From positions 1 to 39,572 of the forward strand of contig CAIZQW010000180.1 of assembly GCA_903935195.1 (NCBI GenBank): a stretch of 39,572 nt of DNA, given 5' to 3'. Below the pieces are notes generated by a model. It did not search any database. It saw nothing but the letters and a program-made list of their open reading frames with translations, and was not told the DNA's origin. Made by a program: the position numbers and the translations under genes. The first letter of the stretch is position 1. Each line of letters starts with the position of its first letter. Below are positions 24,634-32,589 of the stretch, one piece after another. This stretch comes from an uncultured bacterium (lineage in GTDB: Bacteria; Verrucomicrobiota; Kiritimatiellia; RFP12; UBA1067).

Positions 24634-25104
24634 ATGGCAATGCCAATTAAAATAAACCCAAACGGAAGCATTGGAATGAAGGCGGGAACAACGATCGCGC
24701 TCTGCCCTTCAGTCTATAAAGTCGTTTTTCCTGCCGACCCCTTTGATTGGCCGAAAGAATACACGCTCACCGAAAGCGGAGGTATGTGGATTGCAAGCGG
24801 ATCTGCTGATTTTGTTGAGCCAATGATGGGGTCGCCATCAGACAACTCAATGGCATTCTTCTACTATCTTGGGCTTGGCAGTGGGGCGACTTGTCACTTT
24901 GAATTTACAATTGAAATGACCATAGATGGGGGAACCGGAGAGCGGGCCGTAAGGGTTCAAGTAGATGCCACCATTAGCCAGTCTTTTGTGTTTCCGAATC
25001 CTGCCTATGGGTCATGTGATTCAACTGAATATTTTGCCAGCGGCAACACATTCAACTTGGCGTTCCCTGCCGATCCGTCGCCTCGTTTCCTCGGAGGATT
25101 TTAA
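24634..25104 (+). CDS. Hypothetical tail-region protein, AT-rich
   Basis: A 156-residue protein with an N-terminal IKINPNGSIGMKAGTTIALC and repeated aromatic/Pro/Gly segments such as YKVVFPADPFDWPKEYTLT and FNLAFPADPSPRFLGGF, where FPADP occurs twice. It is probably an all-beta accessory or baseplate domain. Its DNA is clearly more AT-rich than its neighbours, a sign of a recently gained gene. No family was recognised. Confidence 0.5.
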   Translation: MAMPIKINPNGSIGMKAGTTIALCPSVYKVVFPADPFDWPKEYTLTESGGMWIASGSADFVEPMMGSPSDNSMAFFYYLGLGSGATCHFEFTIEMTIDGGTGERAVRVQVDATISQSFVFPNPAYGSCDSTEYFASGNTFNLAFPADPSPRFLGGF

Positions 25105-25108
25105 CTTA

Positions 25109-25291
25109 ATGAGATGGGACCACACAGTAGAGACAATCCGCAAGAGCGGAGACCCAAAGCTGAACCAACGGCTGGACGCCTACTTCCGCCGTCTGTTCTC
25201 TTCTTATGACACTTGCAAGTGTGCCAAGATCAGAAACTATTTACAGATAAAGACAAGGAGCCTGTTATGTACAACAAACGAATCACACTAG
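25109..25291 (+). CDS. 60-residue hypothetical protein
   Basis: A short basic protein with a helix TIRKSGDPKLNQRLDAYFRR. It follows the preceding stop by 4 bp, and GGAGGA at 25093 to 25098 could serve as its binding site. Its 3' end overlaps the next gene by 25 bp in another frame, which is longer than the usual overlap here and makes the true end or reality of the gene less certain. Confidence 0.4.
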   Translation: MRWDHTVETIRKSGDPKLNQRLDAYFRRLFSSYDTCKCAKIRNYLQIKTRSLLCTTNESH

Positions 25292-25758
25292 ACCCGGCGA
25301 AACCAAACTTCCCACTCGACCCTCTGTGGAGCGGAGCGGGATCGGACTGCCTCCTGGACGTCTATGGGATCCCCGAAGGGTTCTCGGCGCTCTTCATCTT
25401 CACCCATTCGGCCGCTGGATCCACGCCCCTGGCTGTAGCCTGTGAGACCTTTGTCGAGGGTCAGCTTTATCGCCGCTTCGAGATCAGCGGTCTCAACCTT
25501 AACGCCATCGAGCAGATGACGTATGAGATCGTCGCCTACATCGTCGAGGAAGGCGTGACAACCAAGACATCCTGCGGGCGTGGATATCTGAACATCACTG
25601 ACAGCGATACGACCGGAACCGAGCCACTGCCGGCCGGAGCAACGGTGCCGATCAATCTGGTTTACAACCTGACCACCAACAAGCTGCACCGCCAGTACGC
25701 CGAAGTCAACGAGTTCGGCGAAGTCACGCTGGTCATCGATCCAACCCCCGTCAACTAA
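25267..25758 (+). CDS. Putative baseplate/tail-tip protein
   Basis: A 163-residue beta-rich protein. The N-terminal section YNKRITLDPAKPNFPLDPLW, the ACETFVEGQLYRRFEISGL strand and the C-terminal LPAGATVPINLVYNLTT have the style of phage tail-tip or upper baseplate domains, but I cannot name a family. The ATG at 25267 is backed by AAGGAG at 25255 to 25260. It is followed after 9 bp by the large fibre-like gene, which suggests it links the fibre to the tail. Confidence 0.5.
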   Translation: MYNKRITLDPAKPNFPLDPLWSGAGSDCLLDVYGIPEGFSALFIFTHSAAGSTPLAVACETFVEGQLYRRFEISGLNLNAIEQMTYEIVAYIVEEGVTTKTSCGRGYLNITDSDTTGTEPLPAGATVPINLVYNLTTNKLHRQYAEVNEFGEVTLVIDPTPVN

Positions 25759-25767
25759 GGAGGCCCC

Positions 25768-27699
25768 ATGTACCGTTTAATCATCGCCATCTCAATCTTT
25801 GCAACCATGGCGCAGGCGCTGCCTACAAACGCCACAGTGCGCATGGCCACGGAAGGCTATGTCACCAACAAGGTGGCGACAGGCGTGGCATCTGCGGTCG
25901 CCCAAGCAGGCACCAACGCGACGGCGATCGCATCGGCGGCACAGTCCAACGCCGTGGCCTTCGCCTCGACAAACCCCGTCTACAAAGTCTACGCGCCGGG
26001 ATCCTCGACCGAGTGGATCGACGGCGCCGGCAACAAGTACGTTGTAAGCAACTTCTGGAACATGACGTTCTCGGCGGACTTTGGACGAGAGGGTTCAAAG
26101 CCGGCCCAAACAAACTACCTCTTCACGTCCTACACACAGTATTACTTCGAAGGGTACGCCTGGGCATACTGGAGAATGCGGCCATACGAGGTCGTAAGAT
26201 TGCCTAGTAATTTGACAAGCCCAAGTATTTGGAACGCGACCACGAATCAATATGTGCTTGACCCCGTGCCGGATACAGGCGCATCCGGGCACGCCTACAT
26301 CAGCTATTGGACGACCACCAATCTGGTCGGGACATTCGCCTTGGAGTCGAGCCTGACTGCCGGACTCGCCGGCAAGGTCTCTACCAATGACGTGACCTAT
26401 ACCCAGACCGTGGCGAAAGCGTCGACGGCGCTGCAGCCTGACGCGCTGACACCGTACTATCCAAGAAACAACCCGAGCAATTATATCACGCTCGCGCAGG
26501 TGCCAACGGAAGCAGACCCGTTTCTGTCGGCACAAAATTCTGCCACAAAGGAGCTGACGGGATTCGCTGATCCGAGCGCCGTCACAATCTCCTACGACCG
26601 CACCGCTAGGACTATGACCGTTACACAGTCCGGAGGCGTGAACCTCTGGTGGCGCGGAACGAACCTCGTGCTGACCAGCCCGTGGACGAGCCTGCCGCAT
26701 GACGACACGGCCGGAAGGTATTACTTGTCGATGCGGTCCGGAACCAACGCCACATGGTCGACCGACGCTTGGACCTTCGACATGCTCCAGATCGCCTATG
26801 CGAACTACACCTCGGCCAATGACGCGATCGGCTTCCGAGAGAACCACGGGCTGATGCAATGGCAGGTCCATGAAACCGAGCACCGAAACACTGGTAGCTA
26901 TCGCGTCAGCGGGCTCGCTCCGATCGCCGGGACTTATGTGCTGCAGAGCGCCATCAATTCAAACAATACGCCGAGCTTCGCCGGAGGGGTGATCCAGGAC
27001 GAGGACAACCCGACCACCATCGCGCAATGGGACCAAGACTCCTACACGCTGCTAAGCTTCACTAACAGCACATCCACGGCCGTGTTCCACACAAACAGTC
27101 CATACCTCCTTCTGATCGGAGCGACATACCCACTGGTGAATACGGCCGCAAGCAACTTCACGCAAACTGTGTCGGCTCGCTACCTGAACGTGTACCAGAT
27201 GAATATACCAGTATCATCTGACAGCCGAAGCCAACTCTACCGGATGGCGTTCGTGCAGCCGCAAGTGGCACACTCCAGTCTCGCCGCGGCACAGGCCGAA
27301 GACTTCCGGTCGATCAACCTCGGGACCTTCACTTCCTTGGGGCCGGAGTTTGTGCCGTTTTGCAAGATCACATTTCACGTGTTCGCCAGCTACACTTCGA
27401 CTGGAAAATGTCGGATTGAATCTGTCGCTTACTTGACAGGATCACAGGCCAGCTTGACAACGATCACCCAACTGACAGCGCCAAGCAGCGCCGATGCGAT
27501 CAGTGTGGCGGCGACGCCGTCCAACTATACAACAGAGGCGGGCAATGTGGAAGAGCACCTGAAAGGCGTGGACGCCAAGTTCGGGTCCTTTAACGTGATG
27601 ACAAACCAGACCTGGGGCGCGATCGGAACAAACGCAACCTATCGCATGTCCTGGGACGTAACCAATATGACATTCAAAGTCGAGGAGATCCTGCCATGA
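25768..27699 (+). CDS. Large fibre-like protein with signal peptide
   Basis: A 643-residue protein, the longest in the distal tail region and the best candidate for the receptor-binding fibre. It begins with a Sec-like signal MYRLIIAISIFATMAQA. Next comes an Ala/Asn/Thr-rich helical stretch with EGYVTNKVATGVASAVA, of the kind found in trimeric tail fibres, then long beta-rich domains. The C-terminus holds NVEEHLKGVDAKFGS, similar to a repeated fibre motif. Some 3' phrases (AAATPSN-type) look low in complexity. Either it is exported or the signal is an N-terminal anchor; a typical fibre has neither. Start: ribosome binding site AAGGAGG. It overlaps the next gene by four bases. Confidence 0.6.
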   Translation: MYRLIIAISIFATMAQALPTNATVRMATEGYVTNKVATGVASAVAQAGTNATAIASAAQSNAVAFASTNPVYKVYAPGSSTEWIDGAGNKYVVSNFWNMTFSADFGREGSKPAQTNYLFTSYTQYYFEGYAWAYWRMRPYEVVRLPSNLTSPSIWNATTNQYVLDPVPDTGASGHAYISYWTTTNLVGTFALESSLTAGLAGKVSTNDVTYTQTVAKASTALQPDALTPYYPRNNPSNYITLAQVPTEADPFLSAQNSATKELTGFADPSAVTISYDRTARTMTVTQSGGVNLWWRGTNLVLTSPWTSLPHDDTAGRYYLSMRSGTNATWSTDAWTFDMLQIAYANYTSANDAIGFRENHGLMQWQVHETEHRNTGSYRVSGLAPIAGTYVLQSAINSNNTPSFAGGVIQDEDNPTTIAQWDQDSYTLLSFTNSTSTAVFHTNSPYLLLIGATYPLVNTAASNFTQTVSARYLNVYQMNIPVSSDSRSQLYRMAFVQPQVAHSSLAAAQAEDFRSINLGTFTSLGPEFVPFCKITFHVFASYTSTGKCRIESVAYLTGSQASLTTITQLTAPSSADAISVAATPSNYTTEAGNVEEHLKGVDAKFGSFNVMTNQTWGAIGTNATYRMSWDVTNMTFKVEEILP

Positions 27700-28421
27700 A
27701 GTATCTAGCCTTTTTCCTTCTTCCGCTGTCCCTGATCGGGGCGACCACAAACGAGCTCGGGAAGGTCGTGCTGATCAACGACGCCGGCGAGACTCGCCCG
27801 GTCAACTCGATCGCCACGCCCGCGCTGGTGGCCGGAGCAAACGCCAACGCAAGCAACACACTCGAAACCGTGACGGTGATTACGGCGCCGGCGAGCAACG
27901 CGCTGACCGTCGCCCAAGCAGCATACGACCGCACCTCGCTGTACTCAAGCAACTATGTCGTGACATCGACCGTCTATGTCCAGAGCATCGGCGGCGTTCC
28001 ATACGACCCGAGCAACCAGACGATGCGCGTCCATTCGATCAACATCGTCTCGACCAACGTGGTAATCGTAGGGACCCTATCGCAAGAACCACTTGTGACG
28101 CCCGTGCTTGACTGGCGGCAGAAGCTTAATACCGGCGCATGGACCAACATCGCGGCGACGGCCGTCGAGGTAGCTGTCCCGGCCGGCGTGACGAATGCAG
28201 TCACCGCCTACCAATTCACGCTCCCGAAGCCCTCATTGACAAATGCGTTTTTCCGAATCGTTGACAACTCGACCGGCGCGAGCGGGTCCGGACTCTACTG
28301 GCTTGTGTTCGGATCCATCTTCGTGGACGGCCGTGAGGGATGGACCGGGGCGATCACCAACAACGTGGGCGCCGTCTACAACATCCGTGGCGGAATCGTC
28401 GTCAACCCGAACCCCCTGTAA
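27696..28421 (+). CDS. Beta-rich protein with signal peptide
   Basis: A 241-residue protein with a strong hydrophobic N-terminus (MKYLAFFLLPLSLIGA), followed by an Asn/Thr/Val-rich body such as NALTVAQAAYDRTSLYSSNY and a second half resembling fibre domains (PVLDWRQKLNTGAWTNIAA). The style is like that of the upstream fibre-like protein, so it may be its partner. Start overlaps the preceding stop by four bases. Export is inferred from the signal alone. Confidence 0.55.
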   Translation: MKYLAFFLLPLSLIGATTNELGKVVLINDAGETRPVNSIATPALVAGANANASNTLETVTVITAPASNALTVAQAAYDRTSLYSSNYVVTSTVYVQSIGGVPYDPSNQTMRVHSINIVSTNVVIVGTLSQEPLVTPVLDWRQKLNTGAWTNIAATAVEVAVPAGVTNAVTAYQFTLPKPSLTNAFFRIVDNSTGASGSGLYWLVFGSIFVDGREGWTGAITNNVGAVYNIRGGIVVNPNPL

Positions 28422-28430
28422 GGAGACGCT

Positions 28431-29324
28431 ATGTTCTCTCAAATTATTGCCGGGCTTCTTTTCGTCCTGTTTTTCGCCTACCTGATCGTGCGCTTTTATG
28501 AAAGCGGGGCCGCGCAGGAAACCAGAGACGAGATCTATCGGATGTGGAAGAGCGCCGGTGTGCCAGGGCGCGCGATCGGGATCCTGTTTGTCGCGATGAT
28601 GACGCTCTACGGTGGCAGCAAGGGAGGCCCGCCCGTGACAGGATCGCTCTATAGGATGCTATTCTGGAACGGAGATCAGATCTACGCGCTGCTGGCCGCC
28701 GACGAAGCCGAGGCTGATGCCCGCGAGAAGATCAACATCGCCACAAACTCGATCACGTCGGCGACAAACCTCGCCGCCCAGGTGACGGAATACGTCTCGA
28801 CAAACGACATCGTCACGCTGTCCTTCGACTGGCCAAGCCCGAATCGCCTGCCATACCACGACCGCCAGAATGTGCTCGGCCGCACCGTGTGGGTGACACC
28901 GACCAACATCCTGGGCGTGCTTTACGAAGACCACTATGTCGCCTTCAACGAATCCGCGACAACCAATCCGGCCGTGATCCTAATCGAGTACGCCCGCAAG
29001 TTAGACAACGGGACCGTGCAACGGATCAGCTCCCCGACAATCACCAACAGCTATCCGGACATGGTAACGGTCAACCTTCAGTCCGGGAGCCAGACGTGCT
29101 ACTGGTTCCGATGCGAGGTTCCGTCCGCCTTCACCAACTGCTGTGTCCGGGACTGGAACGGCGAGGCCCTGTTCGGATCCCCAGAAGGAAGCGGAAAAGG
29201 GTTCGACCTTTTGGGCACCCTGCTGATCGACGACGGAGACAACATCTGGGAGGGAGCCACGACCAATCTGGTCATGGGGACCTACACAAACCAAGTCAAA
29301 AACGGAGTCATCCTAGAAAGGTAA
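28431..29324 (+). CDS. Membrane-anchored protein with large exposed domain
   Basis: A 297-residue protein. Two hydrophobic segments, IIAGLLFVLFFAYLIVRFY (about 5 to 23) and AIGILFVAMMTLYGG (about 48 to 62), are separated by a charged loop. The remaining 230 residues are beta-rich and carry Cys residues (CYWFRCEV, TNCCVRDW). The body resembles that of the two proteins upstream, so these genes may share an origin. It could be a membrane-inserted surface protein made during lysogeny or a tail protein. Start: ribosome binding site AAGGAG. Confidence 0.5.
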   Translation: MFSQIIAGLLFVLFFAYLIVRFYESGAAQETRDEIYRMWKSAGVPGRAIGILFVAMMTLYGGSKGGPPVTGSLYRMLFWNGDQIYALLAADEAEADAREKINIATNSITSATNLAAQVTEYVSTNDIVTLSFDWPSPNRLPYHDRQNVLGRTVWVTPTNILGVLYEDHYVAFNESATTNPAVILIEYARKLDNGTVQRISSPTITNSYPDMVTVNLQSGSQTCYWFRCEVPSAFTNCCVRDWNGEALFGSPEGSGKGFDLLGTLLIDDGDNIWEGATTNLVMGTYTNQVKNGVILER

Positions 29325-29325
29325 C

Positions 29326-29643
29326 ATGAACAAACTGGCAATCATCATTTTTATGCTCTTCATGCTCGCGCTGACCGCGGTCAACTATGTCCGCCACATG
29401 CCCGCCGAGTCACGTCCGGCGCCAGTCCTCGACGGATGGATCCAAGGCGAGTTCGTGACATACCGCAAGACCTACGACCATGGGTGCGGGGGCACACTGA
29501 CATTCAACGGCAAGACCGACCGAGCGCCCTACAGCGAGACCGACGTGTTCTACACGCATGTGTGCGACAAATGCGGAACGACCAATCAGATGCTGAACGC
29601 ACACTGGCCCCAATTTAAGAGAGAGTGGAGGGACTCGAAATGA
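29326..29643 (+). CDS. Small protein with N-terminal membrane segment and zinc motif
   Basis: A 105-residue protein with an N-terminal anchor (LAIIIFMLFMLALTAV) and a periplasmic or cytoplasmic body holding CGGTLTFNGK and CDKCGTT, a Cys-x2-Cys pair that could bind zinc. It starts 1 bp after the preceding stop and is overlapped by the next gene at ATGA. Function is unknown; position among exported proteins suggests membrane or lysis function. Confidence 0.5.
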   Translation: MNKLAIIIFMLFMLALTAVNYVRHMPAESRPAPVLDGWIQGEFVTYRKTYDHGCGGTLTFNGKTDRAPYSETDVFYTHVCDKCGTTNQMLNAHWPQFKREWRDSK

Positions 29644-29876
29644 GACTCATAGTGATCTTTTGCATGATGGCCGCAGGCGTGATGGCCGAGAGCAGCAACA
29701 AGGTGGACAAGGCCAAGAACGAGCCCAAGGTCGAGAAGGAAAAGAAGATCGAGCATGCGGACAATAAGGTGATCGTCAAAGAACGCGAGAAGGGCAACTC
29801 CGAGTGGAAGACTGCCAAGGAATTCCCGCTGATGTTTAAAAACAACCGGAAGGCTCGCAAGCCAAAGGGTAACTGA
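29640..29876 (+). CDS. Small exported, highly charged protein
   Basis: A 78-residue protein. The first 17 residues (MRLIVIFCMMAAGVMAE) look like a signal peptide; the mature part is almost entirely Lys, Glu and Asp, as in small periplasmic or spanin-like proteins. It overlaps the previous stop by four bases. A lysis-related role is possible but has no direct motif support. Confidence 0.5.
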   Translation: MRLIVIFCMMAAGVMAESSNKVDKAKNEPKVEKEKKIEHADNKVIVKEREKGNSEWKTAKEFPLMFKNNRKARKPKGN

Positions 29877-29895
29877 TTTCAGGCGAGTGCCTGGA

Positions 29896-29941
29896 ACGCC
29901 GCTCGGGAAGGTTTTACTTTTTCGTCTTAATTCAGCGGCGT
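29896..29941 (+). promoter_or_regulatory. Inverted repeat before the membrane gene
   Basis: ACGCCGCT (29896 to 29903) pairs with AGCGGCGT (29934 to 29941) over a 30-base loop that contains a T-rich stretch. It sits in the 90-bp gap between two genes and may be a weak terminator or an mRNA structure; no promoter was identified with confidence. Confidence 0.4.
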
Positions 29942-29966
29942 AACTTTTAAAGAATGGAGACCAGCC

Positions 29967-30419
29967 ATGGAAGACAAGGACCTGGAGAGGAAGATCGACG
30001 CCACACGCGAGGCGATCGCACAATCGAAACTGACCGAGGACCACAAGGAGGCCCTGCATGAGTCTCTGGATCAGGCGGCTAAGAGTGCGAACGGAAGCAT
30101 GGAGAAGCTTCATGACTTGTCTGTGGCGTTCTGCAGGGCGACGATTCGGACCGCACGGTCGGATATCTCCTTCAAGGCCAGAGTGGCTGACGCCGTCCAA
30201 GAACCTCTGGACACGCTCCGTAAGGACTTGATCAAGGCCGTTGGAGACCTGCTATCGGTGCACACACTGAACTGCCCGATGAACAAGCCCGACGCCCGGG
30301 CGACCACCTGGAAGGACGTTGTCATGGCAGGCGTGAAAAACAAGTGGTTCTGCATCGCCATCGCCGTGATCGCCTTCAGCCCCAACTTGGTCGCTGTCGT
30401 TCAACTCTGGAAGAAATAG
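29967..30419 (+). CDS. Coiled protein with C-terminal membrane segment, holin candidate
   Basis: A 150-residue protein with a charged helical N-terminus (KDLERKIDATREAIAQSKLT) and one C-terminal membrane segment, WFCIAIAVIAFSPNLVAVVQLW, near residues 126 to 147. This layout is like XhlA-type lysis proteins, which have a coil and a C-terminal anchor. The name holin is an inference; there is no firm family signature. It leads the last cluster, followed by the SGNH hydrolase. The binding site is GGAGA. Confidence 0.45.
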   Translation: MEDKDLERKIDATREAIAQSKLTEDHKEALHESLDQAAKSANGSMEKLHDLSVAFCRATIRTARSDISFKARVADAVQEPLDTLRKDLIKAVGDLLSVHTLNCPMNKPDARATTWKDVVMAGVKNKWFCIAIAVIAFSPNLVAVVQLWKK

Positions 30420-30428
30420 GAGACCACC

Positions 30429-30986
30429 ATGAACATCCTGATCGTCGGAGATTCGCACGCGAAGTCCAGGCTCCCCAACGGGGAAGACTCGGATATCATC
30501 GCCCGGGGACTTGAGGTCCCAGACGTGTACCGTCTCGCGCGGTCAGGAAGCACGGCCCGCCAATGGCTGGATCCGTCCAACGGTTGGCTGGCCATGGCCG
30601 AGGCGCTCGCCGCCGAATGCGACGCCGTGTTCCTGTCGATCGGCGGGAACGACCTGTTCCGCGACTACGCTGACGGCCACCTGTCCCGCGAGGAAGCCGA
30701 GCGCATCATGGGCGAGGTCAAAGCCGTGGCTGATCGCTTCGGTGGGAAGCGTCTCTTTCTGCTTGTCTATGGCGATCCATACAACGGGCGCGATAACATG
30801 ACCCTGGCCGGCGTGATCTGTATCACGGTGGCCTTTCGCATCCTAGCCGCCACACTGCCCAACGTCACCCTCGTCCTTGAGCAGAAGCTCCTCGACGCGA
30901 CCGACTGGTGCGGCAGTGACATCCACCCGAATGCGTCCGGGTACGTCAAGATCGCAGACTTTATCAGAAAGGAAATGACACAATGA
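30429..30986 (+). CDS. SGNH/GDSL hydrolase
   Basis: A 185-residue esterase-type enzyme. Block I is VGDSH (Ser9), block III is IGGNDLF (Asn74), and block V is SDIHPNASGY (D154, H156). The usual spacing in block V is Asp-x-x-His; here it is Asp-x-His, one residue shorter. It has no signal peptide. SGNH enzymes deacetylate or deacylate sugars and lipids; in a phage late region it may act on a surface glycan, as a tail-bound enzyme, or on the cell envelope at lysis. It overlaps the next lipoprotein gene by four bases. Confidence 0.85.
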   Translation: MNILIVGDSHAKSRLPNGEDSDIIARGLEVPDVYRLARSGSTARQWLDPSNGWLAMAEALAAECDAVFLSIGGNDLFRDYADGHLSREEAERIMGEVKAVADRFGGKRLFLLVYGDPYNGRDNMTLAGVICITVAFRILAATLPNVTLVLEQKLLDATDWCGSDIHPNASGYVKIADFIRKEMTQ

Positions 30987-31267
30987 AAAAGCTACTCCTC
31001 ATACCGCTCGTGCTGGCCCTCTCCGGCTGCACAAGCTTCAAGGTCGTCACGGAGACGACCCCTGACGGCAAGATCACTATCCGCGAGATCACCCGCTGGT
31101 CCTTCATGGCAGGCTCGGCGTTCGAGACCGTGGACATCCCTGGCGTCGGGAAGCTACAGGGATACAATGCAGACGGAGGCAAGGGATCGCTGGCCGAGGT
31201 CGGCGGGATTGTCGGCCAGGCCACTGAGGGGGCTGTCCGTGGAGCTTTAAAGTCACAGGGGAAATAG
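30983..31267 (+). CDS. Small phage lipoprotein
   Basis: A 94-residue protein with a lipobox LALSGC (Cys16) after a hydrophobic N-terminus, so it should be lipid-anchored. The mature part has KVVTETTPDGKITIREITRW and a Gly-rich end. Lipoproteins at the end of phage late regions can be outer spanins or superinfection exclusion factors; no motif separates these. Start overlaps the SGNH stop by four bases. Confidence 0.65.
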   Translation: MKKLLLIPLVLALSGCTSFKVVTETTPDGKITIREITRWSFMAGSAFETVDIPGVGKLQGYNADGGKGSLAEVGGIVGQATEGAVRGALKSQGK

Positions 31268-31270
31268 GTC

Positions 31271-31720
31271 ATGAAAACATTCTACACAGTTGAATACTGC
31301 CAGAAGGTGCGCCTAGACGCTTGGCTGCTAAAGATGGACGCCTGCCCGTCTTACTTTGCGGCCTCCTCCCAGAAGCTGGCCGAGGTCATGAATGGCTGCG
31401 GGCCAGACTCGTGGACGGATGGCATGAGGGACGCTGCCTCGTGGGTCTACCGGAACTTCCCAGAGAACATCTCAATCCACGACTGGGACTTCGAGCACAG
31501 CGACGGAAACGTCGAGACGCTGAAGATCGTGAACCAGAGATTCTGGGATAATGGCAAAATAAAGCTGAATCGACTTTACCCTCTAGGTAAATTCTGGCTC
31601 GCGCCTATTCGTGCCTTGGCATGGTCAAAGCTCCAGTTCGCCTTCTTCGCCCTGAAGAACGGATCGGAAGAGGCGTGGATCTCAGCGCACCACCGACTCA
31701 ACCCTCCTGAATTAACATAA
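31271..31720 (+). CDS. Last phage gene, unknown function
   Basis: A 149-residue protein. The pattern NGCGPDSWTDGMRDA followed by SIHDWDFEHSDG resembles a small phage family with a Cys-Gly-Pro-x-x-Trp motif and a His-Asp pair, some members of which are considered phospholipase-like. This is a weak, position-specific resemblance. A hydrophobic segment WLAPIRALAWSKLQFAFFAL lies near the C-terminus. It follows the lipoprotein by 3 bp and is followed after 28 bp by a terminator, so it ends the phage transcript. Confidence 0.5.
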   Translation: MKTFYTVEYCQKVRLDAWLLKMDACPSYFAASSQKLAEVMNGCGPDSWTDGMRDAASWVYRNFPENISIHDWDFEHSDGNVETLKIVNQRFWDNGKIKLNRLYPLGKFWLAPIRALAWSKLQFAFFALKNGSEEAWISAHHRLNPPELT

Positions 31721-31748
31721 GAACTACACAAAGTAAATCAAACATATA

Positions 31749-31784
31749 GCCCTGCCTAGGTTCCCCCGAGGCAGGGCACTTTTT
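31749..31784 (+). terminator. Rho-independent terminator at the phage end
   Basis: A 9-bp perfect stem (GCCCTGCCT at 31749 to 31757 with AGGCAGGGC at 31769 to 31777), an 11-base loop and then ACTTTTT. It closes the long + strand operon of phage late genes. Confidence 0.85.
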
Positions 31785-31790
31785 ATGCAG

Positions 31791-31819
31791 TTGACAGAAA
31801 AGCGCGGTTTTTGTACTCT
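31791..31819 (+). promoter_or_regulatory. Promoter before a possible small RNA
   Basis: TTGACA at 31791 to 31796 is a perfect -35 box; TACTCT at 31814 to 31819 follows after 17 bp and is a partial -10 box. Transcription would start near 31826. No open reading frame lies downstream before the terminator at 31904. Confidence 0.6.
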
Positions 31820-31825
31820 ATCCGC

Positions 31826-31931
31826 CTTTCAACCAACGGCGACCAAACAACCGGCGACCGCCCGAAAGTTCGACATAACGACATTTAGGCGCGCCACTTT
31901 GAGACCGCACGTACAACCGTGCGGTTTTTTA
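31826..31931 (+). ncRNA. Candidate small RNA of about 105 nt
   Basis: The stretch between the promoter at 31791 and a strong terminator (ACCGCACG at 31904 to 31911 with CGTGCGGT at 31918 to 31925, then a T-run) has no reading frame of note. It holds two copies of GGCGACC, at about 31838 and 31853. It could be a small regulatory RNA of the prophage or host, or the leftover leader of an integration event. Known RNA families were not recognised. Confidence 0.45.
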
Positions 31932-31935
31932 TTTT
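31904..31935 (+). terminator. Rho-independent terminator
   Basis: An 8-bp perfect stem with a 6-base loop, running directly into six T and then ATTTT. It is the strongest terminator in the region and isolates efp from the upstream phage transcript. Confidence 0.85.
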
Positions 31936-31952
31936 GAACGTGAATTGCTGGT

Positions 31953-31982
31953 TTGACATGGATGTGCCACTTATTTTATTAT
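31953..31982 (+). promoter_or_regulatory. efp promoter
   Basis: TTGACA at 31953 to 31958 and TATTAT at 31977 to 31982, with an 18-bp spacer, make a near-consensus sigma-70 promoter. The start of transcription would be near 31990, some 20 bp before the ATG of efp, giving a short leader with a GAGG binding site. Confidence 0.75.
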
Positions 31983-32011
31983 AAGCACCTTCAACACTAA
32001 CGAGGTTTATC

Positions 32012-32581
32012 ATGCTTGATGCATCTGACTTACGCAAGGGACTTAAAATTCAGCTCGATGACGGCCAACCGTATATTATCACCGACTTTGATTTTAGCAA
32101 GCCAGGCAAGGGTCAGGCTATCTATAACTGTAAGATGAAGAATATGTTGACGGGCTCTACCATGAGCCGTAGCTTTCGTTCCAACGACCGCTTTGAAAAG
32201 CCGGAGCTTCTTCAGAAAACCTTGCATTTCTCATACGAGAATGCCGGACAGTTTATCTTTCAAGACGAAAATTACGATGAACTCGTCATTAGTGAGAGCG
32301 TCTTAGGACGTAATAAGTTCTTCTTGATCGACAATATTCAAGTGGATGCTCTTTTCTTCAACAATGAGGTGATCGAAGTCGAACTCCCTAACTTGGTGGA
32401 GCGCAAGGTCCTGAAGTGTGAAGCGGGCGCCAAGGGTAACACTGCTGCTGGCAAGGTGATGAAGCCTTGCACAGTGGAAGGTGGTTACGAGGTGGCTGTC
32501 CCCTTGTTCGTGAATGATGGCGATACGATTCGTATTGATACGCGGACAGGCGAGTACGCCGACCGTGTCTCAGGCCGCTAG
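32012..32581 (+). CDS. efp: Translation elongation factor P
   Basis: A 189-residue EF-P, which helps ribosomes make bonds at polyproline stretches. Three beta domains are readable; the modified loop in domain I is SKPGKGQA (Lys33), and the C-terminal end VNDGDTIRIDTRTGEYADR is the standard EF-P signature. The loop matches the E. coli type, where the lysine is beta-lysylated by EpmA/EpmB; whether those enzymes exist in this host cannot be seen. It is a single-gene unit with its own promoter and a terminator upstream. It is convergent with the next gene. Confidence 0.97.
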   Translation: MLDASDLRKGLKIQLDDGQPYIITDFDFSKPGKGQAIYNCKMKNMLTGSTMSRSFRSNDRFEKPELLQKTLHFSYENAGQFIFQDENYDELVISESVLGRNKFFLIDNIQVDALFFNNEVIEVELPNLVERKVLKCEAGAKGNTAAGKVMKPCTVEGGYEVAVPLFVNDGDTIRIDTRTGEYADRVSGR

Positions 32582-32589
32582 TCGCAACA

